DNA of 47,353 nucleotides from Promethearchaeota archaeon (GTDB lineage: Archaea; Asgardarchaeota; Lokiarchaeia; Sigyniarchaeales; SOKP01). The notes below the pieces were generated by a model. The model made no database searches, was not told the DNA's origin, and saw nothing but the letters and a program-made list of their open reading frames with translations. This document shows, piece by piece, positions 25,436 through 33,283 of this stretch; the first letter of the stretch is position 1, and each line of letters starts with the position of its first letter. The translations under genes and the position numbers were made by a program. Where the stretch lies: the NCBI GenBank assembly GCA_016839585.1, contig JAEOTZ010000025.1:1-47353 (forward strand), in the 5' to 3' direction.

Positions 25436-26809
25436 ATGATAACTGAATTTAAAGAACGGGAAGCTATCAATCTTTTAAAAAAACTAAAAAAAAAGACTTG
25501 TGTATGTTATTCGGGGGGTAAAGATAGCTTAGTTGCTTTAGATTTATCGATTAAAAGTGGGATTTCCGATGTTGTTTTCTGTGATACTACCATTGAGTTC
25601 CAACAAACTTTAGATAATATTGAGGAAATAGAATATTTTTATGGTATAAACATCACTAGAGTTTCAGCACCCAGACCCTTCTTTGATTTGGTATATGATA
25701 TGGGTTTTCCCACAAGAGCATTGAGATGGTGCTGTAAAGTTTATAAATTTTCACCTTTCGAAGAATATGCCAGAAAAAACGGAATTCAAGCATATATAAC
25801 AGGTTTAAGAAAAGAAGAAAACTCTAAAAGAAAATCTTACAAAATGGATGATAAAAATCATTTCTTTAATTCAAATCAGATAAATCCCATCTTAAATTGG
25901 TCAGAAGATGATATATGGACATATATTCATAAATATAATCTTCCCAGTAATCCCTTATATGACTTAGGATTTAAGAGAATAGGTTGTTGGCCATGTCCTT
26001 TTAAATCCCGAGAGGAATGGAAATTAATTGAAAAAAATTTTCCTAAAAAATACGTTTTACTTCAAAAAACTCTTAAGAATATTCTAAAAGATTGTGAGGG
26101 TATTGGAATAAGAGATTTAAACGATTTTATAACTAATTTCAAATGGGCTGGTTATATGAGACCTCAAAATACCGAATTAAAGGGGAAAATTGAAGTTTCT
26201 TCTAAAATGACGATGATTCACCTCCAAAATTTTGAACAATTAGAAAGGGTAAAAAATGTGATTCCAATCCTATCTAAGGATTTTGAAGTTGTAAGAAATT
26301 CTATTATTATCAAAAAAAAATTACGAAGACAAAGCGTAAAAATCTTAACTGAAAAAGCCATAAATTGCGTTGGTTGCGGTGCCTGTGTTGCATTATGTGA
26401 TTCTCTTAGACTTAGGGAAAGGCATTTAATAGTTGATAAAGAAACGTGCACATCTTGCTCCCGTTGTATTAAAACTGATAAAATGAGAGGTGCATGTATC
26501 AAGAGAAATTTCTCTCCTTTTCGTTATACTGTAGCATCATGTCAAGATAAATTGATAGAGACTAAAGATATATTATTAAATCCAAGTTCTCGAGTAGGTT
26601 TAATTAGAACTCGAAAAAGTTTAGAAATTATTGAAGAAAAGTTTAAAATAATAGCAGAAATAAAAAAAACCAACGAGTTATTAATCATAAATAATAAAGA
26701 ATTCAAAGCATTTGCTTATAAATCTAAAGGATTAGTGGAAATAAAATTCTGTCCGAAGAACGATAATTTAGAAAAAGTTATGAACTATTATAGGAAGATT
26801 ATGGCATAG
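25436..26809 (+). CDS. PAPS-reductase-like PP-loop protein with ferredoxin domain
   Basis: 457 aa. The PP-loop CYSGGKDSLVAL near residues 23-34 is that of the PAPS reductase/ATP sulfurylase-like family (COG0175). Conserved FPTRALRWCC, a YITGLRKEE segment, ILNWSEDDIWTYI and GCWPCPFKS follow. The C-terminal third has a cysteine-rich ferredoxin-like part (INCVGCGACVALC, then CTSCSRC). Fusions of this type occur in methanogens, but their substrate is not settled. Relatives with PAPS-reductase folds include DndC and SspD, which take part in DNA phosphorothioation. The gene is flanked by two paralogues of one small family. Confidence 0.85.
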   Translation: MITEFKEREAINLLKKLKKKTCVCYSGGKDSLVALDLSIKSGISDVVFCDTTIEFQQTLDNIEEIEYFYGINITRVSAPRPFFDLVYDMGFPTRALRWCCKVYKFSPFEEYARKNGIQAYITGLRKEENSKRKSYKMDDKNHFFNSNQINPILNWSEDDIWTYIHKYNLPSNPLYDLGFKRIGCWPCPFKSREEWKLIEKNFPKKYVLLQKTLKNILKDCEGIGIRDLNDFITNFKWAGYMRPQNTELKGKIEVSSKMTMIHLQNFEQLERVKNVIPILSKDFEVVRNSIIIKKKLRRQSVKILTEKAINCVGCGACVALCDSLRLRERHLIVDKETCTSCSRCIKTDKMRGACIKRNFSPFRYTVASCQDKLIETKDILLNPSSRVGLIRTRKSLEIIEEKFKIIAEIKKTNELLIINNKEFKAFAYKSKGLVEIKFCPKNDNLEKVMNYYRKIMA

Positions 26810-26872
26810 AAGAGTTTAAAAAAGTTTTTACAATATATATTTTAAGATAAAGATAAAATTTAATGAATTCCT

Positions 26873-27283
26873 ATGGTTTCAGATTATATCATAATAATAA
26901 TAGAATTTCAATATGATACACAAAAAGAAAGGACAGTTTCTAATGAAATTCGAAGAGCTTTTTTAGGGCTTAAGAGATCAAGTCCAAATATTCCTAAAAA
27001 CATCCAAGAAATCCTTAACTCTTCGCATCTACTTTTAAACCCCGTCCATTTCGCACTGCTTAAAAAACCAGAAAAGATTAAAATAACGGAAACCAAATTC
27101 AAATTGAAAAATCCCGCAGTCGGAGCTGTAATAATTTATGAATATATTGGTTTATCTCAAGATTTTGAGACTTTTATAAAATTTTTTAATAAATATCTAA
27201 AGGATTTATTTAAAGAAAAAAAACAATATTATTTGAAGAACTGTAGTTCTTACAAACTTATCATTGGAAAAAATTGGGAATAG
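26873..27283 (+). CDS. Small protein of a duplicated family, copy 2
   Basis: 136 aa and a paralogue of the 24923-25393 protein, about 20 residues shorter. Shared elements are SNEIRRAFLG, SSPNIPK, NPVHFALLKKP and VGAVIIYEYIGLSQDF. Copy 1 lies before and copy 2 after the PAPS-reductase-like gene, and copy 2 ends nine bases before the glycosylase gene, so all may be transcribed together. The two copies differ enough to have been separate for a long time, which favours a heteromeric pair or distinct roles. No known family was recognised. Confidence 0.7.
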   Translation: MVSDYIIIIIEFQYDTQKERTVSNEIRRAFLGLKRSSPNIPKNIQEILNSSHLLLNPVHFALLKKPEKIKITETKFKLKNPAVGAVIIYEYIGLSQDFETFIKFFNKYLKDLFKEKKQYYLKNCSSYKLIIGKNWE

Positions 27284-27292
27284 AAGAATAAG

Positions 27293-27961
27293 TTGGTTCT
27301 TATCACAATTTCTCAAGATTTGATCTGTTTTTTTCAAGAAAAGATTTTGCAATGGGTCGAAAATAATCTTGAAAAATATCCTTGGCGTCAAAATCGGACA
27401 CCTTACAGAGTTTTGATAAGCGAGATCCTATTAACTAGGACAAATGTAGCTCAAGTAATTCCTGTATACACAAAATTTATAAAAAAGTATCCGAATTTAG
27501 ATGATTTTCTTGAAACTAGCTATGAAATATTGTCGAAATTAATTTCAAGCTTAGGTTTATTATATCGAGCTAAAAAAATGGTAGATTTAATCAAAATTAT
27601 TAAAGAAGAGTATGACATGAAAATTCCTAAAACATTTAAAGCATTAAAGCATCTTCCGGGGATTGGTGAATACGGAGCAAATGCGATATTATGTTTTGGT
27701 TATAACAAAAGGGAAGGTTTAATTGATACAAATTTTGTTAGAATCTTCAGTCGATTTTTTAATGCTAAATCAAAAACAAAGACGCCAAAAACGGATAAGT
27801 TTTTATGGAGTTTTTCTAAAGAAATTGTCCCTGAGAAAAATTATATCTCATATAATTATGGAGTTATAGATTTTGCAAATAAAATCTGTTCAAGTAGGAA
27901 ACCGAGATGTAATTCTTGTATTTTAAAAGAACTATGCTTTTATTACAATCAACATTTCTGA
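27293..27961 (+). CDS. Mig-type T:G mismatch DNA glycosylase (HhH-GPD)
   Basis: 222 aa. Features of the MutY/EndoIII superfamily: YPWRQNRTPYRVLISEILL, the helix-hairpin-helix LPGIGEYGANAI, catalytic Asp in GLIDTNFVR (D145), and an EndoIII-type iron-sulfur cluster C199-x6-C-x2-C-x5-C215. The residue after GIGE is Tyr127. In the Methanothermobacter enzyme Mig the equivalent is Tyr126, while EndoIII has Lys and MutY usually Ser; this points to T:G mismatch removal. The gene directly precedes a cytosine-5 methyltransferase, as Mig does, fitting repair of deaminated 5-methylcytosine. The start is TTG at 27293. Confidence 0.88.
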   Translation: MVLITISQDLICFFQEKILQWVENNLEKYPWRQNRTPYRVLISEILLTRTNVAQVIPVYTKFIKKYPNLDDFLETSYEILSKLISSLGLLYRAKKMVDLIKIIKEEYDMKIPKTFKALKHLPGIGEYGANAILCFGYNKREGLIDTNFVRIFSRFFNAKSKTKTPKTDKFLWSFSKEIVPEKNYISYNYGVIDFANKICSSRKPRCNSCILKELCFYYNQHF

Positions 27962-28042
27962 ATTCAGGATTATGAATTAATTTTTATTGAATGATAAACA
28001 GATTTGTTTTTAAGATTTAAATCCTATATAATAAGAAGAAAA

Positions 28043-29641
28043 ATGATGAATAGGTTTAAATGGAAGAACAATATTTATTTGGAAGATAATTCTGGTTATT
28101 TTAAAAAGAGACAATTTAGGATTCAGGAAGAAATTTCTGAAGTATCGTTCCAAAGAGCATATAAAAATTATAAAAAATTTAAAGAGAAAGTTGACAAATT
28201 TAATAGCGCTCAAATAATAAAGCTAAAAAAAACAATTAGTTTGCTGGAAAAATCCTCAAAAAAAACAGTACTTGATCTCTTTTGTGGTGCTGGAGGGTTA
28301 AGCCTTGGATTTGAAAAAGCCGGATTTGAAGTTGTTTTAGCAATTGATAAAGATTTTTCCGCTTGCCAAACTTATAATTTCAATTTTGAAAAAACTGCAG
28401 TATTATGCTTAGATTTAACTGAATTAGAAGTAAAACCGAATTGCTTAGAGAAGAAACTTGGAGTTGATAATTTAAAATTCGATATGATAATTGGTTCTCC
28501 ACCATGTCAAGGTTTTTCTCTTATTTCAAGATCTAAAATAAGATCATTAATCCAAAACAATACTTGGAATGATCCTGAATTAATTAAAGACGAAATTCAT
28601 TATAATAAAGACACCCACTGGTTTTATAATGATCCTAGAAATATCCTCTATAAAAAATTTCTAAATTATGTTAATTACTTTAAACCTCTCATTTTTGTAA
28701 TAGAAAACGTACCAGGTATGAAATCTTACCATAATGGCAGAATATTAACACAGATTAAATTAGATTTTGAAGATATAGGTTATTCGATTCAAAATAAAAT
28801 TCTTAATTCTGTTGACTTTAATGTACCTCAAAAAAGAAAACGACTTTTTTTTATTGGAGTAAATTGTGAATCTAAAACAAACGCAAGAAGAAGAAATAAG
28901 TATGTTCAGATTTCAAAACAAAAAGCTTTAGACTTGTATCTTGAATTTGATACTAAAAAATCTTATCCGCCACCTTTTAAATTTCCCAATGGATTATCAA
29001 AATACAAAATTTTAGATAAAAAAATTATAACGGTCAGGGATGCTATTGGAGATTTGAATGAAATAACAACTTTTGGTGAGGAAGTACCTTATAATCTAAA
29101 TACTCTTAAAAATGATTATTTAAAACTCTTGAGAAAAAATGTCAAGGAAAAAAAAATTAATAACTTTAAACCAAGAGACATGGTCAAAAGAGACAAGGAA
29201 ATATTTCGATTTTTAGAGCAAGGAGATAAATATAAGGATTTACCAAAAAATATAAGAGATTTTTATTATAATAAGCAGTCAAAAAAAAATGAAAAAAATA
29301 ACATTCAAAAAATCATTAATTCAAAAATTAAGGAATGTATGCCTTATGGAGATGGTAAAAAATTTGGTGATAAATTGAAAAGGTTAATCTGGGATGAATC
29401 GTCTTGGACACTAGTTGCTCATATTTATAAGGATGGCTATATGTATATACATCCTGAACAAGATAGAACTATAAGTGTAAGGGAAGCAGCAAGATTACAA
29501 TCATTTCCTGACTCTTTTATTTTTATGTCTAGCCGTACTAATCAATTTAAACATGTAGGGAATGCTGTTCCTCCCTTAATGAGCCAAGTCTTAGCAAATC
29601 ATCTACTGGATTATTTTGAGTCTCAAAAAAATCAGAAATAA
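28043..29641 (+). CDS. DNA cytosine-5 methyltransferase
   Basis: 532 aa from ATG at 28043, which I prefer to a TTG at 28004 because AAGAAGAAAA precedes it. All major m5C motifs are present: I DLFCGAGGLSLGF, IV GSPPCQGFS with the catalytic cysteine, VI FVIENVPG, VIII VPQKRKRLFFIG, IX SVREAARLQSFPD and X GNAVPPLM. The long stretch between VIII and IX is the target-recognition domain. It is preceded by an unusual 75-residue N-terminal helical region. No restriction enzyme is recognisable nearby, so it is either a solitary methylase or part of a novel system. It pairs with the T:G glycosylase. Confidence 0.94.
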   Translation: MMNRFKWKNNIYLEDNSGYFKKRQFRIQEEISEVSFQRAYKNYKKFKEKVDKFNSAQIIKLKKTISLLEKSSKKTVLDLFCGAGGLSLGFEKAGFEVVLAIDKDFSACQTYNFNFEKTAVLCLDLTELEVKPNCLEKKLGVDNLKFDMIIGSPPCQGFSLISRSKIRSLIQNNTWNDPELIKDEIHYNKDTHWFYNDPRNILYKKFLNYVNYFKPLIFVIENVPGMKSYHNGRILTQIKLDFEDIGYSIQNKILNSVDFNVPQKRKRLFFIGVNCESKTNARRRNKYVQISKQKALDLYLEFDTKKSYPPPFKFPNGLSKYKILDKKIITVRDAIGDLNEITTFGEEVPYNLNTLKNDYLKLLRKNVKEKKINNFKPRDMVKRDKEIFRFLEQGDKYKDLPKNIRDFYYNKQSKKNEKNNIQKIINSKIKECMPYGDGKKFGDKLKRLIWDESSWTLVAHIYKDGYMYIHPEQDRTISVREAARLQSFPDSFIFMSSRTNQFKHVGNAVPPLMSQVLANHLLDYFESQKNQK

Positions 29642-29683
29642 TATAGTACTATTCATTTAATTTGTTATAAACCAAATTATTAT

Positions 29684-30274
29684 TTAAAACTCTAAAAAGC
29701 CGGGATCATCAAATATCTCCTCTATTTTCTTATCTTTCTTCAAAGTAAATTTACTTTCTTTAGAAGATTCATCATTTGCTTTCGAATCTCTTTTTAATCT
29801 TGTTTCTTTTTCTAACCTTTTATATTTTTCAGATTTTAAATTCCACTTTGAAATTTCATTCGGACTTGGATCATTGTCGTTCTTTAATAAACAGGCTCCT
29901 TTTGCAGTATATAGCTCTGACAATATTGAATAAGTACGTGTTAGATCACCCCATTTCTCTAATTTTTTCAGATGTTCAATACTCTTTTCTAACCTTTGGA
30001 TCTCTTCATCTGCATAATAAAGATCCAAAATTTCACCATAAACATCAATTGGTCTGTAAGCCTTAATAATCTTTATCTCTCCTGAAAGGGAGCATGTTAA
30101 ACATTTTACTTTAGCTAGTAATTCATTAAATGTAATAGAAATTGATATAGAGTTACAATTTGGACTTAAGAATTTACCTCGTTTCATTTTAACTCTGTTT
30201 AATTGTGATTCCATTTTATTTCTAAAGATACGCTTGCGGGCTGTAATTTCATTATTCTTTTTCTTTTCTTTCAA
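29684..30274 (-). CDS. Second Elf1-like protein with a degenerate zinc ribbon
   Basis: 196 aa and a paralogue of 16075-16653. The region after the ribbon aligns well (AYRPIDVYGEILDLYYADEE; RTYSILSELYTAKGACLL) and the C-terminal KIEEIFDDPGFLEF is nearly identical to the other copy. The zinc ribbon is damaged: the first cysteine is serine (SPNC) while C40, C58 and C61 remain. The N-terminal tail is longer and very basic. It may have lost zinc binding yet kept the protein-binding tail. Both copies are on the minus strand and bracket the accessory island. Convergent with the methyltransferase. Confidence 0.75.
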   Translation of the reverse strand: MKEKKKNNEITARKRIFRNKMESQLNRVKMKRGKFLSPNCNSISISITFNELLAKVKCLTCSLSGEIKIIKAYRPIDVYGEILDLYYADEEIQRLEKSIEHLKKLEKWGDLTRTYSILSELYTAKGACLLKNDNDPSPNEISKWNLKSEKYKRLEKETRLKRDSKANDESSKESKFTLKKDKKIEEIFDDPGFLEF

Positions 30275-30307
30275 TATATTCTCTTTCTAATACTTAAATT
30301 TTTGTTA

Positions 30308-30606
30308 TTACCTTCTTATGTTTTTCGGGGATATACTTAGGAAGGTGGTTACTTTATTCGAAATATCTTTTTTTATAAGAATTATACACCCAATCCATTC
30401 GTAATCTTTAACGAAAGCTTGGGAATATAAATAATCACTTTAAACCGTCCCATGCTTATACCCATGTATAATCTTTATTATACGATCACCTTGATAATAT
30501 TTTTTTTTAAATTCTAATCTAATCTCTTTTTTTGCTTCATAGAGACTATATCCATGAAGATCAATTACGGCTAGGGAGTCTTGTTCAATATAAATACTTC
30601 TAATCT
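30308..30606 (-). pseudogene. Broken Smr-domain gene
   Basis: Read on the minus strand, this frame gives VIDLHGYSLYEAKKEIRL, then DRIIKIIHGYKHGTV, then an in-frame TAA (forward 30440-30442), and continues in the same frame with SDYLYSQAFVKDYEWIGC to a TAA at 30308-30310. It parallels the intact Smr gene at 33949-34314 (DLHGYS, IIHGYKHGS). No canonical start was found: upstream in-frame codons run to a TAA near 30607-30609. Smr domains are nucleases acting on nucleic acids. The frame is interrupted, so this copy is probably dead unless the stop is bypassed. Confidence 0.7.
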
Positions 30607-30609
30607 TTT

Positions 30610-30729
30610 AACAAAAATCACTGTCATAAATATATTGAGATAACACGACCACTGAGTTTACCTAATACATATAACTGTCCTAATTGTGGGACCTTTAAAA
30701 AAAACATTAATAACCAATTTAGTATTTAA
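30610..30729 (+). pseudogene. Smr zinc-ribbon tail remnant on the opposite strand
   Basis: A short plus-strand frame reads CHKYIEITRPLSLPNTYNC followed by PNCGTFKK. This matches the C-terminal zinc ribbon of the intact Smr gene at 33949-34314 (CYKCNRVMRPLKLSNTFVC then PKCGAFKK), with the second cysteine changed to tyrosine. It has an upstream in-frame stop at 30601-30603 and no start. It abuts the minus-strand Smr remnant, so parts of a second Smr gene now lie on opposite strands, which suggests an inversion followed by decay. Confidence 0.65.
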
Positions 30730-30832
30730 ATTCATGCTCCTTATTTCAAACAAAGTAAATGCAATAATAAATATTAAAGTATTTCAAAGTTTAAAAAAAT
30801 CAAATCACTAAAAAAAATCTAAACAATTTGAT

Positions 30833-31720
30833 ATGATAGATAACCAATCATTTAATCTTGAAAAAATAAAAGAATTAACAAATCCAATCAATGATTTGCA
30901 TGGGAAATCCCTTGAATTGGAGAAAATCTATGAAGAGTTCATAGAAAATTGTAAAGGATATCCTTTAGATAAACCTAGAAATATACATATCGACAATTTT
31001 CAAGAATTTTCGAAAAAAATAGATAAGTTTTATCATAAAATATTAGAAAATTCAAATAAGTGCCTAAATAAATTTATAGTATTAAAAGATAAATTGGAAA
31101 GAAAATATTATACTAATTTTGTCAAAAAACTAAGTAATTTAAAGATTAATTTATCTGATTTTATATACAGAATAGGAAAATCAACTATTAAAAATAAAAA
31201 AATTTGTAAAATAATCGAAAATCCTTCATTTACTTATTCAATTACACCAAATCAGTGGTTAGAATTAATAAATTCATTAAAAAAAAATTCAATTTTTCTA
31301 TCTACTGAGAATGATATTAAAAATTTTCTTGATTCCCAAGTAGAAGAATTAAATGAAATTGCTATAAAAATCAGCCCTCATGAGCAAGAAGAAAATGAAA
31401 TTAAACAGATATTTAATTATTCTGATGTAGAATATTTTAAATACTCCCGTGGGGAACTGGATAGAAGAAAAAGAAGAGAAAAAAGATTAAAGCTGAAAGA
31501 ATTAAAAGATAGACCTGCTAAAGAAATTCAGATGAGTCCGGAAATGTCAGAAAAGATTCAGATGTATAAAGAAAAATTAGAAAGTAGCTTTAAGGAGAAA
31601 TATCTCATTCAAAAGGATGATTCAACTGATCCATTAGATTTAATAAGAGAAAGAAAGAAAACTAAAGAAAGAGAATATAAATCCCATATTCAAAAATTTA
31701 AAAGTAATGATAAGGAGTGA
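30833..31720 (+). CDS. Charged helical protein, first gene of the SMC-like operon
   Basis: 295 aa, unrecognised. The N-terminal 200 residues are helical with a coiled-coil part (HIDNFQEFSKKIDKFYHKI), and about 205-295 are extremely charged (ELDRRKRREKRLKLKELKDR, then more K/E/R). The stop TGA overlaps the ribosome site of the next gene, so translation is likely coupled. By position it could be the kleisin-like bridging subunit expected between an SMC-like protein and a KITE protein, but no kleisin winged helix was recognised. Treat that role as speculation. Confidence 0.65.
   Translation: MIDNQSFNLEKIKELTNPINDLHGKSLELEKIYEEFIENCKGYPLDKPRNIHIDNFQEFSKKIDKFYHKILENSNKCLNKFIVLKDKLERKYYTNFVKKLSNLKINLSDFIYRIGKSTIKNKKICKIIENPSFTYSITPNQWLELINSLKKNSIFLSTENDIKNFLDSQVEELNEIAIKISPHEQEENEIKQIFNYSDVEYFKYSRGELDRRKRREKRLKLKELKDRPAKEIQMSPEMSEKIQMYKEKLESSFKEKYLIQKDDSTDPLDLIRERKKTKEREYKSHIQKFKSNDKE
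31712..31720 (+). promoter_or_regulatory. Shine-Dalgarno that supports an ATT start at 31727
   Basis: AAGGAGTGA combines a strong Shine-Dalgarno with the stop codon of the preceding gene. Six bases later comes ATT at 31727. The codon before it in that frame is TAA (31724-31726), and no ATG, GTG or TTG follows until 31946, so the spacing singles out ATT. Confidence 0.6.
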
Positions 31721-31726
31721 TTTTAA

Positions 31727-33280
31727 ATTACAAAAATTTTATTAAACTTAGGAGATCACAATTTCTCAATCGACGACAGATTTACTCTGATAAAGGGTAA
31801 GTTTGAAAGAAATATTGTTAAATCCTTTCAAGGAGATAATATATTTGAAAATTTAGAAGAATTTGACTTTATATATTTAATTGATTTTATTAATATCATT
31901 CAATTCCAAGGAAATAAATATCAAAATATAGATAATTCACTAAAGTTGTTAGAATATTTAGGACAATATAATGAAATTACGAATTCTAATTTATCAGTTT
32001 TAAAAATCTTCTTAGATTTGCTAAAAAAGTTTAATTTAAGAATGAATTTTACTCGATTATTGAAGGAGAAAGTTCTTTTAAAAAAAATTTTAGATTTAAT
32101 TAAAGTTTTAAAAAATTCTGAAGAATTTTTAGAAAACTATAAAGAAATAAAAAAATTGGAAATAGACCTTAAATATAACAAAAAAAAATTAAATTTTCTC
32201 AATGAAGATTACACTAAAATAAAAAATCAAAATGATAATATAAAGAATGAGATTAGTAATTATAATTTGAATATTCAATCTCTTAATGAGAGAATTACAA
32301 GAAATCAAAAAGAAATTCACGGAATAATTAATGGTATAAACAGTGAATTCACTTTCGATAAAGAAGAGACTTCAAAATCTGGAAGGATTCTAATGCTTCA
32401 AGGTCAGATAAGGAATTTTAATTATGAAATTAAACAAAACCGTTCCAAACTTGATGAACTTCAAACTCAAATTGATAAAATTACACCTAAATTAGAAATT
32501 TTGAAAAAAGATTATAAAATTTTAAATAATTTAATAGAAAATATTAGCAATCAAATGGTTAAAAATAAATCAGAAGTGATCTCAAAGCTAAATGATGAGT
32601 TTAATGAAAGTTTATTGAAATTTGAGTGGTCAAAAACTTCAGATGATATAAAAAAAGATCTTAAAACTATAAACAATAAAATAGAAAGTATTTCCGAAAC
32701 ACTTAACTTAAATTTAAGTCAAGATCAGTTAGGCTTAACAAATTTTATCGAAGATATAAATAAAATTGAAGAAATATTGTTTAATGAACAAGATGAGCTC
32801 AAAATATCATACTCAGATGAAGAAATAAAAGAAGTGATAAATAGTTTCAGAGAACTAGAAAATTTAATTAAAAACCTCGAAGAAATTATCAATAAGTTCC
32901 TAATTCAGATTAATCTAAAATGCTCTTTTAATATCATTACAAATGAGGATGACACCCGCTTTAAAATTCAATTAAACTTTATTCGTACAAAAGATACAGT
33001 TAATTTTACTGAATTAACAACACCCAAAAAGATATTTTTTGTAATAACCTTTTACTTATCTATTAAAATCCTCTTAAATAACTATAATATTATCTTTTCC
33101 AATATTTTTCTCCCTGATGAATATAATAAAAGAGGATCTGTTTATCGAACTATTAAGAAAGTATTACCGGTATTTAAGACTGATAATGAACTCAAAAATT
33201 TTAATCTTATATTTATCATTTCCAACTTAGAAATGAAAAAACCAATTGAAAATATAAAAATCATAAACATTGATGAATAG
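31727..33280 (+). CDS. Rad50/SMC-like pseudo-ATPase, probable ATT start
   Basis: 517 aa from ATT at 31727. The order of elements follows the Rad50-like protein at 22890-24824: an N-terminal LLNLGDHNFSIDDRFTLIKG, a long central coiled coil and a C-terminal ATPase-like half. Catalytic motifs are gone. Where the relative has GRTAAGKSRIIKSF, this protein has GKFERNIVKSF, so the P-loop is deleted. The signature SGGEK reads TTPKK and the Walker B acidic pair is missing (IIFSNIFLPDE). There is no CxxC hook. It may act as a structural partner of an active SMC-type ATPase. It is followed after three bases by a KITE-like gene. Confidence 0.75.
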   Translation: MTKILLNLGDHNFSIDDRFTLIKGKFERNIVKSFQGDNIFENLEEFDFIYLIDFINIIQFQGNKYQNIDNSLKLLEYLGQYNEITNSNLSVLKIFLDLLKKFNLRMNFTRLLKEKVLLKKILDLIKVLKNSEEFLENYKEIKKLEIDLKYNKKKLNFLNEDYTKIKNQNDNIKNEISNYNLNIQSLNERITRNQKEIHGIINGINSEFTFDKEETSKSGRILMLQGQIRNFNYEIKQNRSKLDELQTQIDKITPKLEILKKDYKILNNLIENISNQMVKNKSEVISKLNDEFNESLLKFEWSKTSDDIKKDLKTINNKIESISETLNLNLSQDQLGLTNFIEDINKIEEILFNEQDELKISYSDEEIKEVINSFRELENLIKNLEEIINKFLIQINLKCSFNIITNEDDTRFKIQLNFIRTKDTVNFTELTTPKKIFFVITFYLSIKILLNNYNIIFSNIFLPDEYNKRGSVYRTIKKVLPVFKTDNELKNFNLIFIISNLEMKKPIENIKIINIDE

Positions 33281-33283
33281 AAA

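Noticed and set aside
24923-27283. The paired small genes as a known restriction enzyme for the methyltransferase
   Set aside because: No PD-(D/E)xK, HNH or GIY-YIG motif could be seen in either copy.
28004-28042. Earlier TTG start of the methyltransferase
   Set aside because: ATG at 28043 has a better ribosome site (AAGAAGAAAA) and the extra 13 residues show no conserved feature; still, it cannot be excluded.
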